Assembly: GCA_023399815.1 (NCBI GenBank)
Contig: JAEWOJ010000206.1
Coordinates: forward strand, 1 to 33,301
DNA: 33,301 nt
Reading direction: 5' to 3'
Origin: Pseudomonadota bacterium
Lineage (GTDB): Bacteria > Pseudomonadota > Gammaproteobacteria > Xanthomonadales > Xanthomonadaceae
Shown piece after piece: positions 1 to 6,965 of the stretch (within the stretch, counting starts at the first letter, position 1; every line of letters begins with the position of its first letter). A program made the position numbers and the translations under genes. The notes under the pieces were generated by a model. That model saw only the letters and a list, made by a program, of their open reading frames with translations. It had not been told where the DNA came from and ran no database searches.

Positions 1-154
1 GCGCCAGCAGCGGCCGACTGCTGCCGCCGGGCTGGTCCAGCAGCGCGCTGAGCACGTGCACCGGCTCGATGATGCTGTTGTCCCGACCCACCGCCAGCGA
101 CTGCGCATCGGCCAGGGCCTTCTGGAAATTGGAAGTGAGCTTGTCCGATCTCAT
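1..154 (-). CDS. clpB: ATP-dependent chaperone ClpB, N-terminal fragment
   Basis: The fragment encodes about 51 residues beginning MRSDKLTSNFQKALADAQSL, followed by a GRDNSIIEPVHVLSALLDQ segment. This is the characteristic start of the ClpB N-domain (Clp-N repeat), so the gene runs off the left edge of the window. ClpB is the cytoplasmic Hsp100 disaggregase that works with DnaK to rescue aggregated proteins. An in-frame ATG lies three codons upstream at 163, but the AAGGA ribosome site directly touches that ATG and sits 9 bases from the one at 154, so 154 is preferred. I saw no clear sigma-32 promoter close upstream; a sigma-70-like promoter is listed separately at 363-392. Only the first 6 percent or so of the usual 860-residue protein is visible. 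Confidence 0.93.
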   Translation of the reverse strand, partial: MRSDKLTSNFQKALADAQSLAVGRDNSIIEPVHVLSALLDQPGGSSRPLLA

Positions 155-362
155 CCGGGCCATTCCTTATGAAGAGCGACGAATCCTCGGCTCCCAGCCG
201 GCTCGGAGCCCGTGATGCCTGCGGCAGGAAGCCCGGCAGCCCATAGCTCCGGCCGTGCGTCTGGAGCTTACGAACAAGGGTTCTGGATACACAACGTCAT
301 CGAACGACAAGGTGCCGGCTTTCGGTTCGTGGAAGACGCGAGCCCAGCCGTGATCGGCAAGG

Positions 363-392
363 AATATGCGAGCAACGTAACGCGATCGTCAA
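363..392 (-). promoter_or_regulatory. Putative sigma-70 promoter towards clpB
   Basis: On the minus strand TTGACG (387-392) is separated by 18 bases from CATATT (363-368), matching the consensus at 5 of 6 and 4 of 6 positions. Transcription would start near 356 and give clpB a leader of about 200 bases. The palindrome at 404-418 lies 11 bases upstream of the -35 box, a position suited to an activator. This is a pattern match only. Confidence 0.35.
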
Positions 393-403
393 CCGCGGCA
401 TCT

Positions 404-418
404 TGGACAAAATGTCCA
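404..418. promoter_or_regulatory. Possible operator, 15-base odd palindrome
   Basis: TGGACA-AAA-TGTCCA is a perfect inverted repeat with 6-base arms and a 3-base centre, lying between the divergent clpB and oxidoreductase genes. The size and symmetry suit a dimeric helix-turn-helix or Rrf2-type regulator, but I cannot name the protein that would bind. No regulator gene lies next to it in the window. Confidence 0.35.
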
Positions 419-653
419 GTTTCCAGGGCACGAAGTCCATCTTTGAGGAATCACAAAAAAACAACATTTCCACGCTCAATGTTGCCTCCATGCGAGGTTT
501 CCAGAACCACGGCGGATCCGTGAAGGAACCACCTGCCGTGGATCGATCGATGGTGCATGGCATCCGCGATGCCGTGCCGAGTGAACTGCCCTTCTCCGGC
601 TGGGTGCCACTGTTCCCGGCCGCGTCTTCCATCCACCCACGCGAGGCACCGCC

Positions 654-2930
654 ATGACCGCGAAGGAAATCCCCGGCATCCGCAAATACGATGCCCCTGC
701 CGGTGGCTGGGGGGCGCTCAGGGCAACGGCCAGGGCCATCAGCGAACAGATGAAGGCGCCGGAGGCCGCCATCACGCTGTTCCGTACGAACAAGCCCGAA
801 GGCTTCGATTGCCCAGGCTGCGCCTGGCCCGACCGCAAGCACACCTCGACCTTCCAGTTCTGCGAGAACGGCGCCAAGGCCGTGACATGGGAGGCGACCA
901 AGAAGCGCGTCACCCCCGAGTTCTTCGCTGCCAACACGGTCTCCTTCCTTCTGGAATGGACGGACTACCAGTTGGAAGACCAGGGCCGCCTGACGAATCC
1001 GATGGCGTACAACGCCGAGAAGGACATCTACGAGGCCATCGGCTGGGATGAGGCGTTCAGCCGGATCGGGCAGATCCTGCGTGCCCAGCCGGACCCCGAC
1101 ATGGTGGAGTTCTACACCTCGGGGCGGGCATCCAACGAGGCCGCCTTCCTCTACCAGTTGTTCGCGCGCGAGTACGGCACCAACAATTTCCCTGACTGCT
1201 CCAACATGTGCCATGAGGCGACCAGCGTCGGGCTTCCGCAGTCGATCGGCATCGGCAAGGGCACGGTGTCGCTGGACGATTTCGATTCCTGCGAGCTCAT
1301 CATCGCGATGGGGCACAACCCCGGCACGAACCACCCACGGATGATGGGAACGCTCCATGAGGTCGCCCACCGCGGCGTGCCCATCATCGTGTTCAATCCG
1401 TTGCGCGAGCGGGCGCTCGAACGCTTCGCCGATCCCCAGGATGCGATCGAGATGGCGACCTTCGGTGCCACCGAGATCGCATCGTCCTACCTGCAGCCCC
1501 GCGTCGGCGGCGATGCCGCGGCCCTGAAGGGGATCATGAAGGCCCTGCTCGAGATGGATGCCCTCCAGGGGCCGGCGGCCGGCATCCTCGATCGCGAGTT
1601 CATCGCCGGCCACACGAACGGCTTCGAAGCCTTCGCCGAGGACCTGCGCGCCACGGACTGGGAAGGGATCGTGTCCGAATCCGGGCTGTCGGAAGAGGAC
1701 CTGCGCAAGGTCGCGCAGGCCTATGCCAAATCCAACGCCACCATCGTCACCTATGGAATGGGCGTGACCCAGCACAGCACGGGAACCGAGAACGTCCAGC
1801 AGATCGCCAACCTCCTGCTGCTCCGCGGCAACTTTGGAAAGCCCGGCGCCGGCATCTGCCCGCTGCGCGGCCACTCCAACGTGCAGGGCGACCGCAGCGT
1901 CGGCATCACCGAGAAACCCAGCGCCGAGTTGATCGACCGGATCGAGCAGCGGTTCGGGTTCCGGGCGCCGAGCCATCACGGCCACGACGCCGTCGCCGCC
2001 ATGCAGGCCATCATCGACGGGCGCTCGAAGGCGCTGATCTGCCTGGGCGGCAACCTCGCGGTCGCGCTTCCCGACGCGGAAGCCTGCTTCGCGGGCATGC
2101 GCAGGCTGGAGCTGTCGGTCCACATCGCGACCAAGCTCAACCGCAGCCATCTCCTGACGGGGAAAAACGCGTTCATCCTGCCCTGCCTGGGGCGGACGGA
2201 GCAGGACATCCAGGGCACCGGGCCCCAGGCCGTCACCGTCGAAGACTCGATGTCGATGGTGCACGCCTCGCGCGGCAAGCTCGTCCCCGCTTCCGAGGAA
2301 CTCCGCTCGGAGCCGGCCATCGTCGCCGGCATCGCCAGCGCCACCCTTCCGGACAGCCGCGTGCCATGGATGGAGATGGTCGCGGACTACGACATCATCC
2401 GCGATGCCATCGAGGCGGTCTTCCCGGAATTCGTCGGCTACAACACCAGAATCCGTGTCCCCGGCGGTTTCCGCCTTCCGCTTCCGCCCACGGAGCGCGT
2501 ATGGCCCACCCCTTCCGGCAAGGCCGAATTCCTGCGCTTCGCCGGGCTGGCGGAGGACCCGAAGCCCATCGATGGCGCCGTCCTCAAGCTGGCCACCATC
2601 CGCAGCCACGACCAGTACAACACCACGATCTACAGCCTCGACGACCGCTATCGCGGCGTATTCGGCCGGCGCGACGTGGTGTTCATGAACGAGGACGACA
2701 TGAAGGATCGCGGCATCGAGCAGGGCGACCACATCCGGATCAGGACCGCGCTGGAGAACGAGGGCGACCGGATACTGGAAGACGTGATCGCCGTTTCCTA
2801 CAAGATTTCCAGGGGTTCCGTGGCCACCTATTACCCCGAGGGCAACTGCCTGATCCCGCTGAACTACATCGACCAGGTGAGCGGCACGCCCTCCTACAAG
2901 TCGGTGCCGGTCCACATAACGCTCGCCTAG
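654..2930 (+). CDS. FdhF/YdeP family molybdopterin oxidoreductase
   Basis: The 758-residue product matches the length and layout of the YdeP family (oxidoreductase alpha subunit, formate-dehydrogenase-like). Near the N-terminus a Cys-x-x-Cys (residues 53 and 56, in GFDCPGCAWPD) and Cys70 could hold an iron-sulfur cluster. A Cys-rich FPDCSNMCHEATS segment follows around residue 180 near the predicted molybdenum site. Then come the molybdopterin-binding core and a C-terminal dinucleotide-binding domain (MNEDDMKDRGIEQGD region) ending in TPSYKSVPV. The family is a bis-MGD enzyme of unknown substrate; E. coli YdeP is linked to acid resistance. It has no signal peptide, so it should be cytoplasmic. 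No partner subunit or fdhD gene is nearby. The ATG at 654 follows a GAGGCA site. Substrate is unknown. Confidence 0.9.
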   Translation: MTAKEIPGIRKYDAPAGGWGALRATARAISEQMKAPEAAITLFRTNKPEGFDCPGCAWPDRKHTSTFQFCENGAKAVTWEATKKRVTPEFFAANTVSFLLEWTDYQLEDQGRLTNPMAYNAEKDIYEAIGWDEAFSRIGQILRAQPDPDMVEFYTSGRASNEAAFLYQLFAREYGTNNFPDCSNMCHEATSVGLPQSIGIGKGTVSLDDFDSCELIIAMGHNPGTNHPRMMGTLHEVAHRGVPIIVFNPLRERALERFADPQDAIEMATFGATEIASSYLQPRVGGDAAALKGIMKALLEMDALQGPAAGILDREFIAGHTNGFEAFAEDLRATDWEGIVSESGLSEEDLRKVAQAYAKSNATIVTYGMGVTQHSTGTENVQQIANLLLLRGNFGKPGAGICPLRGHSNVQGDRSVGITEKPSAELIDRIEQRFGFRAPSHHGHDAVAAMQAIIDGRSKALICLGGNLAVALPDAEACFAGMRRLELSVHIATKLNRSHLLTGKNAFILPCLGRTEQDIQGTGPQAVTVEDSMSMVHASRGKLVPASEELRSEPAIVAGIASATLPDSRVPWMEMVADYDIIRDAIEAVFPEFVGYNTRIRVPGGFRLPLPPTERVWPTPSGKAEFLRFAGLAEDPKPIDGAVLKLATIRSHDQYNTTIYSLDDRYRGVFGRRDVVFMNEDDMKDRGIEQGDHIRIRTALENEGDRILEDVIAVSYKISRGSVATYYPEGNCLIPLNYIDQVSGTPSYKSVPVHITLA

Positions 2931-3114
2931 CCCGGGCGCATCGCCGCGCCTCGGGTTGCCCGTGGCGGATCACGCGAGGAGGAGAGTGGCATTCCTTCCT
3001 CCTCGTGCCGCGTCCCACTGGAAGGATGCTTCAGCAGGGTCGCCGACGGTAAAACGGACGTGACCTGCGCCGGCGCGCAACTCACGGAAGGTCGACCAAG
3101 GCACCTTCCTGCCT

Positions 3115-3774
3115 TCATGCCCCGGTCTGCGAATGCGGCGCCCCGACCGGCTTCGACTCGGGCGAGTCCTTCTGCCGCAGGTAGATGCTCAGCAGCACGA
3201 TGGACAGCACCGCGAGGAATTCGCTTTGCCAGTTCTGCATGGACTCGAACCAGAACTGCGGGCTGCCCAGGTGCTCGGCCCAGCCGACGCCGGCCTGCCC
3301 TTCCAGCAGGCGCTGCTCGTTCTCGTGCTTCCAGCTCCCGTAGGAATGGCCGGCGAAGGTGAGCAGGAACAGCAGAACGTAGGCCAACGCCAACGAGTTC
3401 GCATACAGGACTTTCCAGAACCCGCCCTTGCGCACCGGCCATGGCAGGGTGCCGGCGTCGATCTCCTTCGCTTCGCCCGCCGGGTCCAGCGGACGGGATT
3501 CGGCCGAGCCACGTTGGCGCAGCACCACGGTCAGCAGCACGTACATGCCCATCTGCAGGAACTCGCTCTCCCAGTTCTCGAACGTGGCCGACACGAAATG
3601 CCCGCTCTCCAGGTACTGGCCCAGCGACAAGGTCGGCGCGCCCTTGTCCGCCAGTTCCTCGTTGCAGGCACGCAGTCCCGCCAAGGTCTGGCCCGCGAGG
3701 GAGGCGGCGAACAGCGCGAGCAGCACCAGCGAAAGTCCGTTGCGGTAGATGAACGAGGGTCGTCCCGTCTTCAT
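3115..3774 (-). CDS. DUF6766-type membrane protein with internal duplication
   Basis: A 219-residue integral membrane protein made of two similar halves. FIYRNGLSLVLLALF (from residue 8) pairs with VLYANSLALAYVLLF (from residue 122), and ENWESEFLQMGMYVLL (from 66) pairs with QNWQSEFLAVLSIVLL (from 180), always at an offset of 114 residues. Each half has a long helix, a soluble loop, the NWxSEF motif and a second helix, giving about four membrane segments. This matches the family I know as DUF6766; no biochemical function is known. The start at 3774 is chosen because AGGAG lies 8 bases upstream; an in-frame extension to 3852 has no ribosome site and adds a poor, charged leader. It points away from the small gene at 3983. 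Confidence 0.8.
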   Translation of the reverse strand: MKTGRPSFIYRNGLSLVLLALFAASLAGQTLAGLRACNEELADKGAPTLSLGQYLESGHFVSATFENWESEFLQMGMYVLLTVVLRQRGSAESRPLDPAGEAKEIDAGTLPWPVRKGGFWKVLYANSLALAYVLLFLLTFAGHSYGSWKHENEQRLLEGQAGVGWAEHLGSPQFWFESMQNWQSEFLAVLSIVLLSIYLRQKDSPESKPVGAPHSQTGA

Positions 3775-3854
3775 GTCCACTCTCCTGCCGTGCAGGGAGA
3801 ACCTGGTCGCGGCGTCCGGAAGGCGACGTAAAGAAGCAGGGAATATCAACACCG

Positions 3855-3871
3855 CATCGATTACATCGATG
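3855..3871. promoter_or_regulatory. Palindrome in a divergent intergenic region
   Basis: CATCGAT-TAC-ATCGATG is a perfect 17-base odd palindrome between the leftward DUF6766 gene and the rightward gene at 3983. It is the only clear symmetric element there and could be an operator shared by both. No known regulator motif is recognised. Confidence 0.3.
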
Positions 3872-3982
3872 AACGGACGAATCCGCGGCGGGCGATGAGC
3901 GCGTGAGCGGCCCTTGTCCCGGCTTCACATCGAAGACAACCCGCGCTGCGAACAATCACGACTCCCCAGCGAGGATCACGCC

Positions 3983-4162
3983 ATGAACAGGGACCGCAAG
4001 GATCCCCCCGATCCGGCCGAAGACCGCGGTCGCAGGGAAACACAGCAGGAACGACGCCAACGCAAGCAGCACGAGAGCGAGAACCACGACGAAGCGCTGG
4101 AGGAGACCTTCCCCGCCAGCGATCCGGTGTCTCCCTTCGTGCCGGCCAAGACACCGGAATAG
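3983..4162 (+). CDS. Small charged protein with ETFPASDP motif
   Basis: The 59-residue product is very hydrophilic (rich in Arg, Glu, Asp, Gln) and ends with DEALEETFPASDPVSPFVP. This C-terminal motif recurs in small uncharacterised proteins of many proteobacteria, often near stress genes; no function is established. ATG 3983 has a GAGGAT site 8 bases upstream, whereas the longer in-frame start at 3914 lacks one. It is probably disordered and cytoplasmic. It is followed after 6 bases by a strong hairpin, so it is likely a single-gene transcript. Confidence 0.75.
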   Translation: MNRDRKDPPDPAEDRGRRETQQERRQRKQHESENHDEALEETFPASDPVSPFVPAKTPE

Positions 4163-4168
4163 CGTTTC

Positions 4169-4211
4169 CGGCATGACGGGGCGACGGCGCGTCTGTCGCC
4201 CCGTCATGCCG
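4169..4211 (+). terminator. Hairpin terminator after the small ETFPASDP gene
   Basis: A perfect 17-base-pair stem (4169-4185 with 4195-4211) around a 9-base loop begins 6 bases after the stop codon. There is no T-run behind it, so it may act as an RNA 3' end stabiliser or a weak or Rho-assisted terminator. Confidence 0.55.
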
Positions 4212-4569
4212 CGTCGGCCGGGCCCCTGCGCGAGATATCCAGAACCAGCGGCGGCGACGCCCCGGCAGGAAGTTCCGCCGACCAGGAGCACCAGACCGGC
4301 GATGGCGCCATGGAATCCCGTATCGCCAATGCATCAAGCACTGGGCATGCGCCGCATCCGACCCTCCGGTCATGGAGGCTCTCTTGGCGAAGCGGAATCG
4401 GATATGGCCCGCGTCGCGGAAAGCAGGCGTGATCCGGCATGGGCACGCCGTTCTTCCGGCATGGGCGCCGCCTCGATGCGCACCCGTGGACATCCCGCGC
4501 CGCCGCGGCCACGCGGCGAAGTCACGGCGGCGGAAAGTGCAGCCCCTCCAGCGGAGAGGCCTGCTCTGT
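4212..4569. other. Unassigned 358-base stretch
   Basis: Several reading frames stay open here because of the high GC content, but none begins with a good ribosome site or resembles a protein family I know. I see no repeat, tRNA or convincing promoter. It may be decayed coding sequence or the downstream region of the leftward gene ending at 4570. Confidence 0.4.
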
Positions 4570-4821
4570 TCATCCGACGACGAGCGCCCAGGGTATTTCC
4601 GACCCCTTGAACTTGTAGCGGAAGCCTTCGCAGTCGATCTGCCTGGCCAGGTTGCCGTCGTCGTCGACGAGAGTATTGACCTCCACCCAGGTGTTGGCGG
4701 CGGCCGGACCACTCCTGATCGGGATGCCCATGGTCTTGATGTCCGCCTTCTCGGTGGAGATGAGCTTGACCGGGCGCCGTTCCTGCCCGGGTCCTACCAG
4801 ATAGAGCTGAATGCCTTTCAC
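4570..4821 (-). CDS. Small hypothetical protein (83 aa)
   Basis: The product begins MKGIQLYLVGPGQERRPVKL, using a GTG start, and contains EKADIKTMGIPIRSG, TWVEVNTLVDDDGNLA and a Trp-containing C-terminus. The GTG at 4821 is supported by AGGAA 8 bases upstream; the open frame continues to 5592 but the upstream part is antisense to the BON gene and has no protein character. The alternation of short beta-like segments suggests a small compact beta domain. It has no signal peptide or membrane helix. I do not recognise the family. Downstream is the unassigned stretch at 4212-4569. Confidence 0.6.
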   Translation of the reverse strand: MKGIQLYLVGPGQERRPVKLISTEKADIKTMGIPIRSGPAAANTWVEVNTLVDDDGNLARQIDCEGFRYKFKGSEIPWALVVG

Positions 4822-5238
4822 AGCAAGAATTCCTCGTGGTCCTTCCCCGCCCCGGCATACGGGTTGTAGCGGGATCGACGTTAAGCGCCTGACTTCACCA
4901 TGATCACCAAGTGTGAAAACAGGCGGCCGGTCACAGGAATGCCCGGCCTTGAATACGCGTCCTTCACACCAACGTGTCGTCGGACGACATGCTTTTAAGC
5001 CAAGGGAGTCCATGCTCGGCGTGCCGGCTGGTCGTGTCCTCGAATGATGCTCGCCTGGCTGCTTGTGTCGTCGGCGCGACCAGCCGGCACCCGCTTCCGC
5101 CCTGTTCCGCGACGCCGGATCCGGCATCGCCCCTGCACATCGCCTGCACCTGTTCGTCACCGTTTCGCGCAGGCGCTTAATCCGCCGGCGGGCAGCATGT
5201 CCCCCCGGAGCCCCCCTGCTCCGTGTGGAGGATCGACC
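4822..5238. other. Long divergent intergenic region with inverted repeats
   Basis: About 417 bases between the leftward 83-aa gene and the rightward BON gene with no credible coding sequence. It contains a 15-base odd palindrome at 4975-4989 (TGTCGTC-G-GACGACA) and a 14-base perfect inverted repeat with arms at 5021-5034 and 5077-5090. The upstream third is less GC-rich than the surroundings. Confidence 0.45.
5021..5090. repeat. Long-spaced 14-base inverted repeat
   Basis: The arm GTGCCGGCTGGTCG (5021-5034) is exactly complementary to 5077-5090 across a 42-base spacer. A stem-loop or the ends of a tiny element are both possible. It does not resemble the GTAG-headed repeats found elsewhere in the window. 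Confidence 0.5.
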
Positions 5239-5586
5239 ATGAATACCTGCAAGATGAAGCATCTCCTGCTCGGCGGCATCGTCATGGCCGCCTGTGCGGG
5301 CGCCATCGCCAGCGTCGAGGCTGCGGGCCAGACCCGCGGCGCGCAGGAACAGGAATCGGTACAGCCCGGCAGCGATACCTGGATCACCACCAAGGTCAAG
5401 GCCGAGCTGCTCGCGACCAAGGACGTCTCCGGCATGGAGGTCAAGGTGGAGACCGTCAACGGCGTGGTTTCGCTGAGCGGCAACGTGGATACGCAGGCCG
5501 AGGCCGATCGCGCCGTGGCCGTTGCACAACGGATCGAAGGCGTCAGCCGCGTGGACAACCAACTGGTGGTCCGCGGCAACCGGTAA
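5239..5586 (+). CDS. Secreted BON-domain protein (OsmY-like)
   Basis: The 115-residue product has an N-terminal signal sequence (basic MNTCKMK, hydrophobic LLLGGIVMAACAGAIA, likely cleavage near AGA-IASVEAA) followed by one BON domain. The domain runs from about residue 48 to the end, with WITTKVKAELL, VKVETVNGVVSLSGNV and AVAQRIEGVSRVDNQLVV. BON domains sit in the periplasm and are thought to bind phospholipid or stabilise the envelope; E. coli OsmY has two such domains, here there is one. The start is firm: GGAGGA (5227-5232) lies 6 bases before the ATG. A hairpin follows the stop, so it is probably a single-gene unit. OsmY relatives are typically osmotic or stationary-phase induced, which is an inference here. 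Confidence 0.88.
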   Translation: MNTCKMKHLLLGGIVMAACAGAIASVEAAGQTRGAQEQESVQPGSDTWITTKVKAELLATKDVSGMEVKVETVNGVVSLSGNVDTQAEADRAVAVAQRIEGVSRVDNQLVVRGNR

Positions 5587-5596
5587 CCGCATCGGC

Positions 5597-5624
5597 CGCC
5601 CGTTGGCCTCGCGGCCGACGGGCG
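5597..5624 (+). terminator. Hairpin terminator after the BON gene
   Basis: Bases 5597-5608 and 5613-5624 form a 12-base-pair stem (one G-T pair) closed by the tetraloop TCGC, starting 10 bases after the stop codon. No T-run follows. Confidence 0.5.
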
Positions 5625-5857
5625 AGCCGCGGAGCGCGCTCCCGTGCGGAGCGGCGAATCCGCGTTCCCATGCCGATCCGCCTCAGGATCCTTCTTGTCC
5701 GGAGGGCGACGACGTTCGTCCGGCCGCGGCTGGTGCGGCGGCGGTTCCTCCACGTCGGGCTCGCGCGGATCGCGCGGTTCTTTCGGGCCCCGCGCCGGAG
5801 GATTGCTTGTGCACGCGCGCACGGTGGCGCTGCCAGCATCCGGCCCGCTACGTCCCT

Positions 5858-6799
5858 TCATCCGCCCGGTCTCCCGTCCGCACGCCGGGCCAGCAGCGAC
5901 GACACCTTGTCCAGGTCCTGGCGGATCTTGCCGATGTCGCCCCAGGGATGTACCCGCATGCGCGCCATGCGGCGCGGTGCCGAGACGATGTCGTAGGCGG
6001 CGCTGCGCTTCGTCCTGGCCAGTTCCTCCCAGCGCAGGGGCATCGCCACCGGTGAGCCCGGCCTCGACCGCAGGGAGAAGGACGCCACGCTGGTGGCGCC
6101 GCGGCTGTTGCGCAGGTAGTCGACGAAGATGCGGTCCTTGCGCAGCTGCTTGCTCGCCGTGGCCACGTACGCCAATGGATCCGAGGCCGCCATCGACTCC
6201 GCGAAGGCGTGCGCGAACGCCTTCACCTGCGACCAGGCGCAGGCCGGCTGCAGCGGCACCACGACATGCAGCCCCTTGCCGCCAGTGGTGCGCACGAAGG
6301 ATTCCAGCTCAAGCTCCCGCAGGCGATCGCGCACCCAGCGTGCGGCGGCGATCACCCGCGGCCAGGCGACGCCGTCGGCCGGGTCCAGGTCGAACACCAT
6401 GCGATCGGCCCTGTCCGTGTCGTCGGCCAGCGCCCCCCAGGGATGGAACTCCAGCGCATTGAACTGCACCAGTTCAAGCAGGCCGGCCGCATCGCGCACC
6501 ACGATGTAGTCCGCCAGCGCGCCGTCCTCCTCCTGGAGCGATACCGCATCGACATGCTTCATGCCACTTGGCGGGTGCTTCTGGAAGAAGCATGGCCGTT
6601 CCGTGCCCTGCGGGCAGCGGATGATGGAAAGCGGACGGCCGACGATCTCCGGCAGCAGCCACGGCAGCATCGTGCGGTAGTAGGCGAACACGTCCGCCTT
6701 GCGGATGTCCAGGTCCGGATACACCACACGCATCGGACTGGTCAGCGTCACGTCCGGCGTCTTCGCCCCGGCCCTCGTCGTTCTGGGTATCTTGGCCAT
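5858..6799 (-). CDS. Stand-alone LigD-type polymerase (primase-polymerase) domain protein
   Basis: The 313-residue protein matches the POL domain of bacterial LigD, the archaeo-eukaryotic primase-like polymerase used in non-homologous end joining. Visible are the metal-binding Asp pair in VFDLDPADG (137 and 139), the phosphate-binding TTGGKGLHVVVPL (171-183), a third Asp in RIFVDYLRN (227) and SLRSRPGSPVAMPLRWEEL near the C-terminus. There is no ligase or nuclease domain, and no Ku or ligase gene is in the window, although these may lie elsewhere. The start at 6799 has a GGGAGGGAG site. The stop overlaps an ATG (ATGA at 5858-5861) of a doubtful Pro-rich frame. It probably acts in DNA end repair by filling gaps with ribo- or deoxynucleotides. 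Confidence 0.9.
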   Translation of the reverse strand: MAKIPRTTRAGAKTPDVTLTSPMRVVYPDLDIRKADVFAYYRTMLPWLLPEIVGRPLSIIRCPQGTERPCFFQKHPPSGMKHVDAVSLQEEDGALADYIVVRDAAGLLELVQFNALEFHPWGALADDTDRADRMVFDLDPADGVAWPRVIAAARWVRDRLRELELESFVRTTGGKGLHVVVPLQPACAWSQVKAFAHAFAESMAASDPLAYVATASKQLRKDRIFVDYLRNSRGATSVASFSLRSRPGSPVAMPLRWEELARTKRSAAYDIVSAPRRMARMRVHPWGDIGKIRQDLDKVSSLLARRADGRPGG

Positions 6800-6965
6800 C
6801 TCCCTCCCCTTTCCGGTATCCGGCGGATGTTCCGCGCAGGTCCTTCGGCGGACGCGCCAAGCCTGTCGCTTCCTTCGAAATCGAAGAGGTTCGCCATGTC
6901 CAGGACGATCAGCGCAGTCCGGTTTGCTTTCCTGGATGCCATGGCCGGAGCGACGGCGAGCGGAT

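Larger units (their letters stand above)
155..653. other. Long intergenic region between clpB and the oxidoreductase gene
   Basis: About 500 bases between two divergent genes with no convincing coding sequence on either strand. It holds a perfect odd palindrome at 404-418 (TGGACA-AAA-TGTCCA) and a sigma-70-like promoter reading towards clpB at 363-392. Bases 452-470 are AT-rich (a run of A residues), unusual for this GC-rich window, and may belong to a promoter for the rightward gene, though I could not define good -35 and -10 boxes there. Confidence 0.5.

Noticed and set aside
297..2915. Very long minus-strand open frame (872 codons) opposite the oxidoreductase gene
   Set aside because: It is the antisense frame of a clear family protein. 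Its composition (Val/Gly/Asp/His-rich with no domain) is that of GC-rich shadow frames.
4173..4610. Plus-strand frame of 145 codons after the ETFPASDP gene
   Set aside because: Starts inside a terminator-like hairpin, is Arg/Pro/Ala-rich and has no ribosome site or family resemblance.
5157..5861. 234-codon minus-strand frame as one gene
   Set aside because: More than half is antisense to the BON gene, whose start and signal peptide are firm. Only the first 50 or so codons look protein-like; these are listed as a finding instead.
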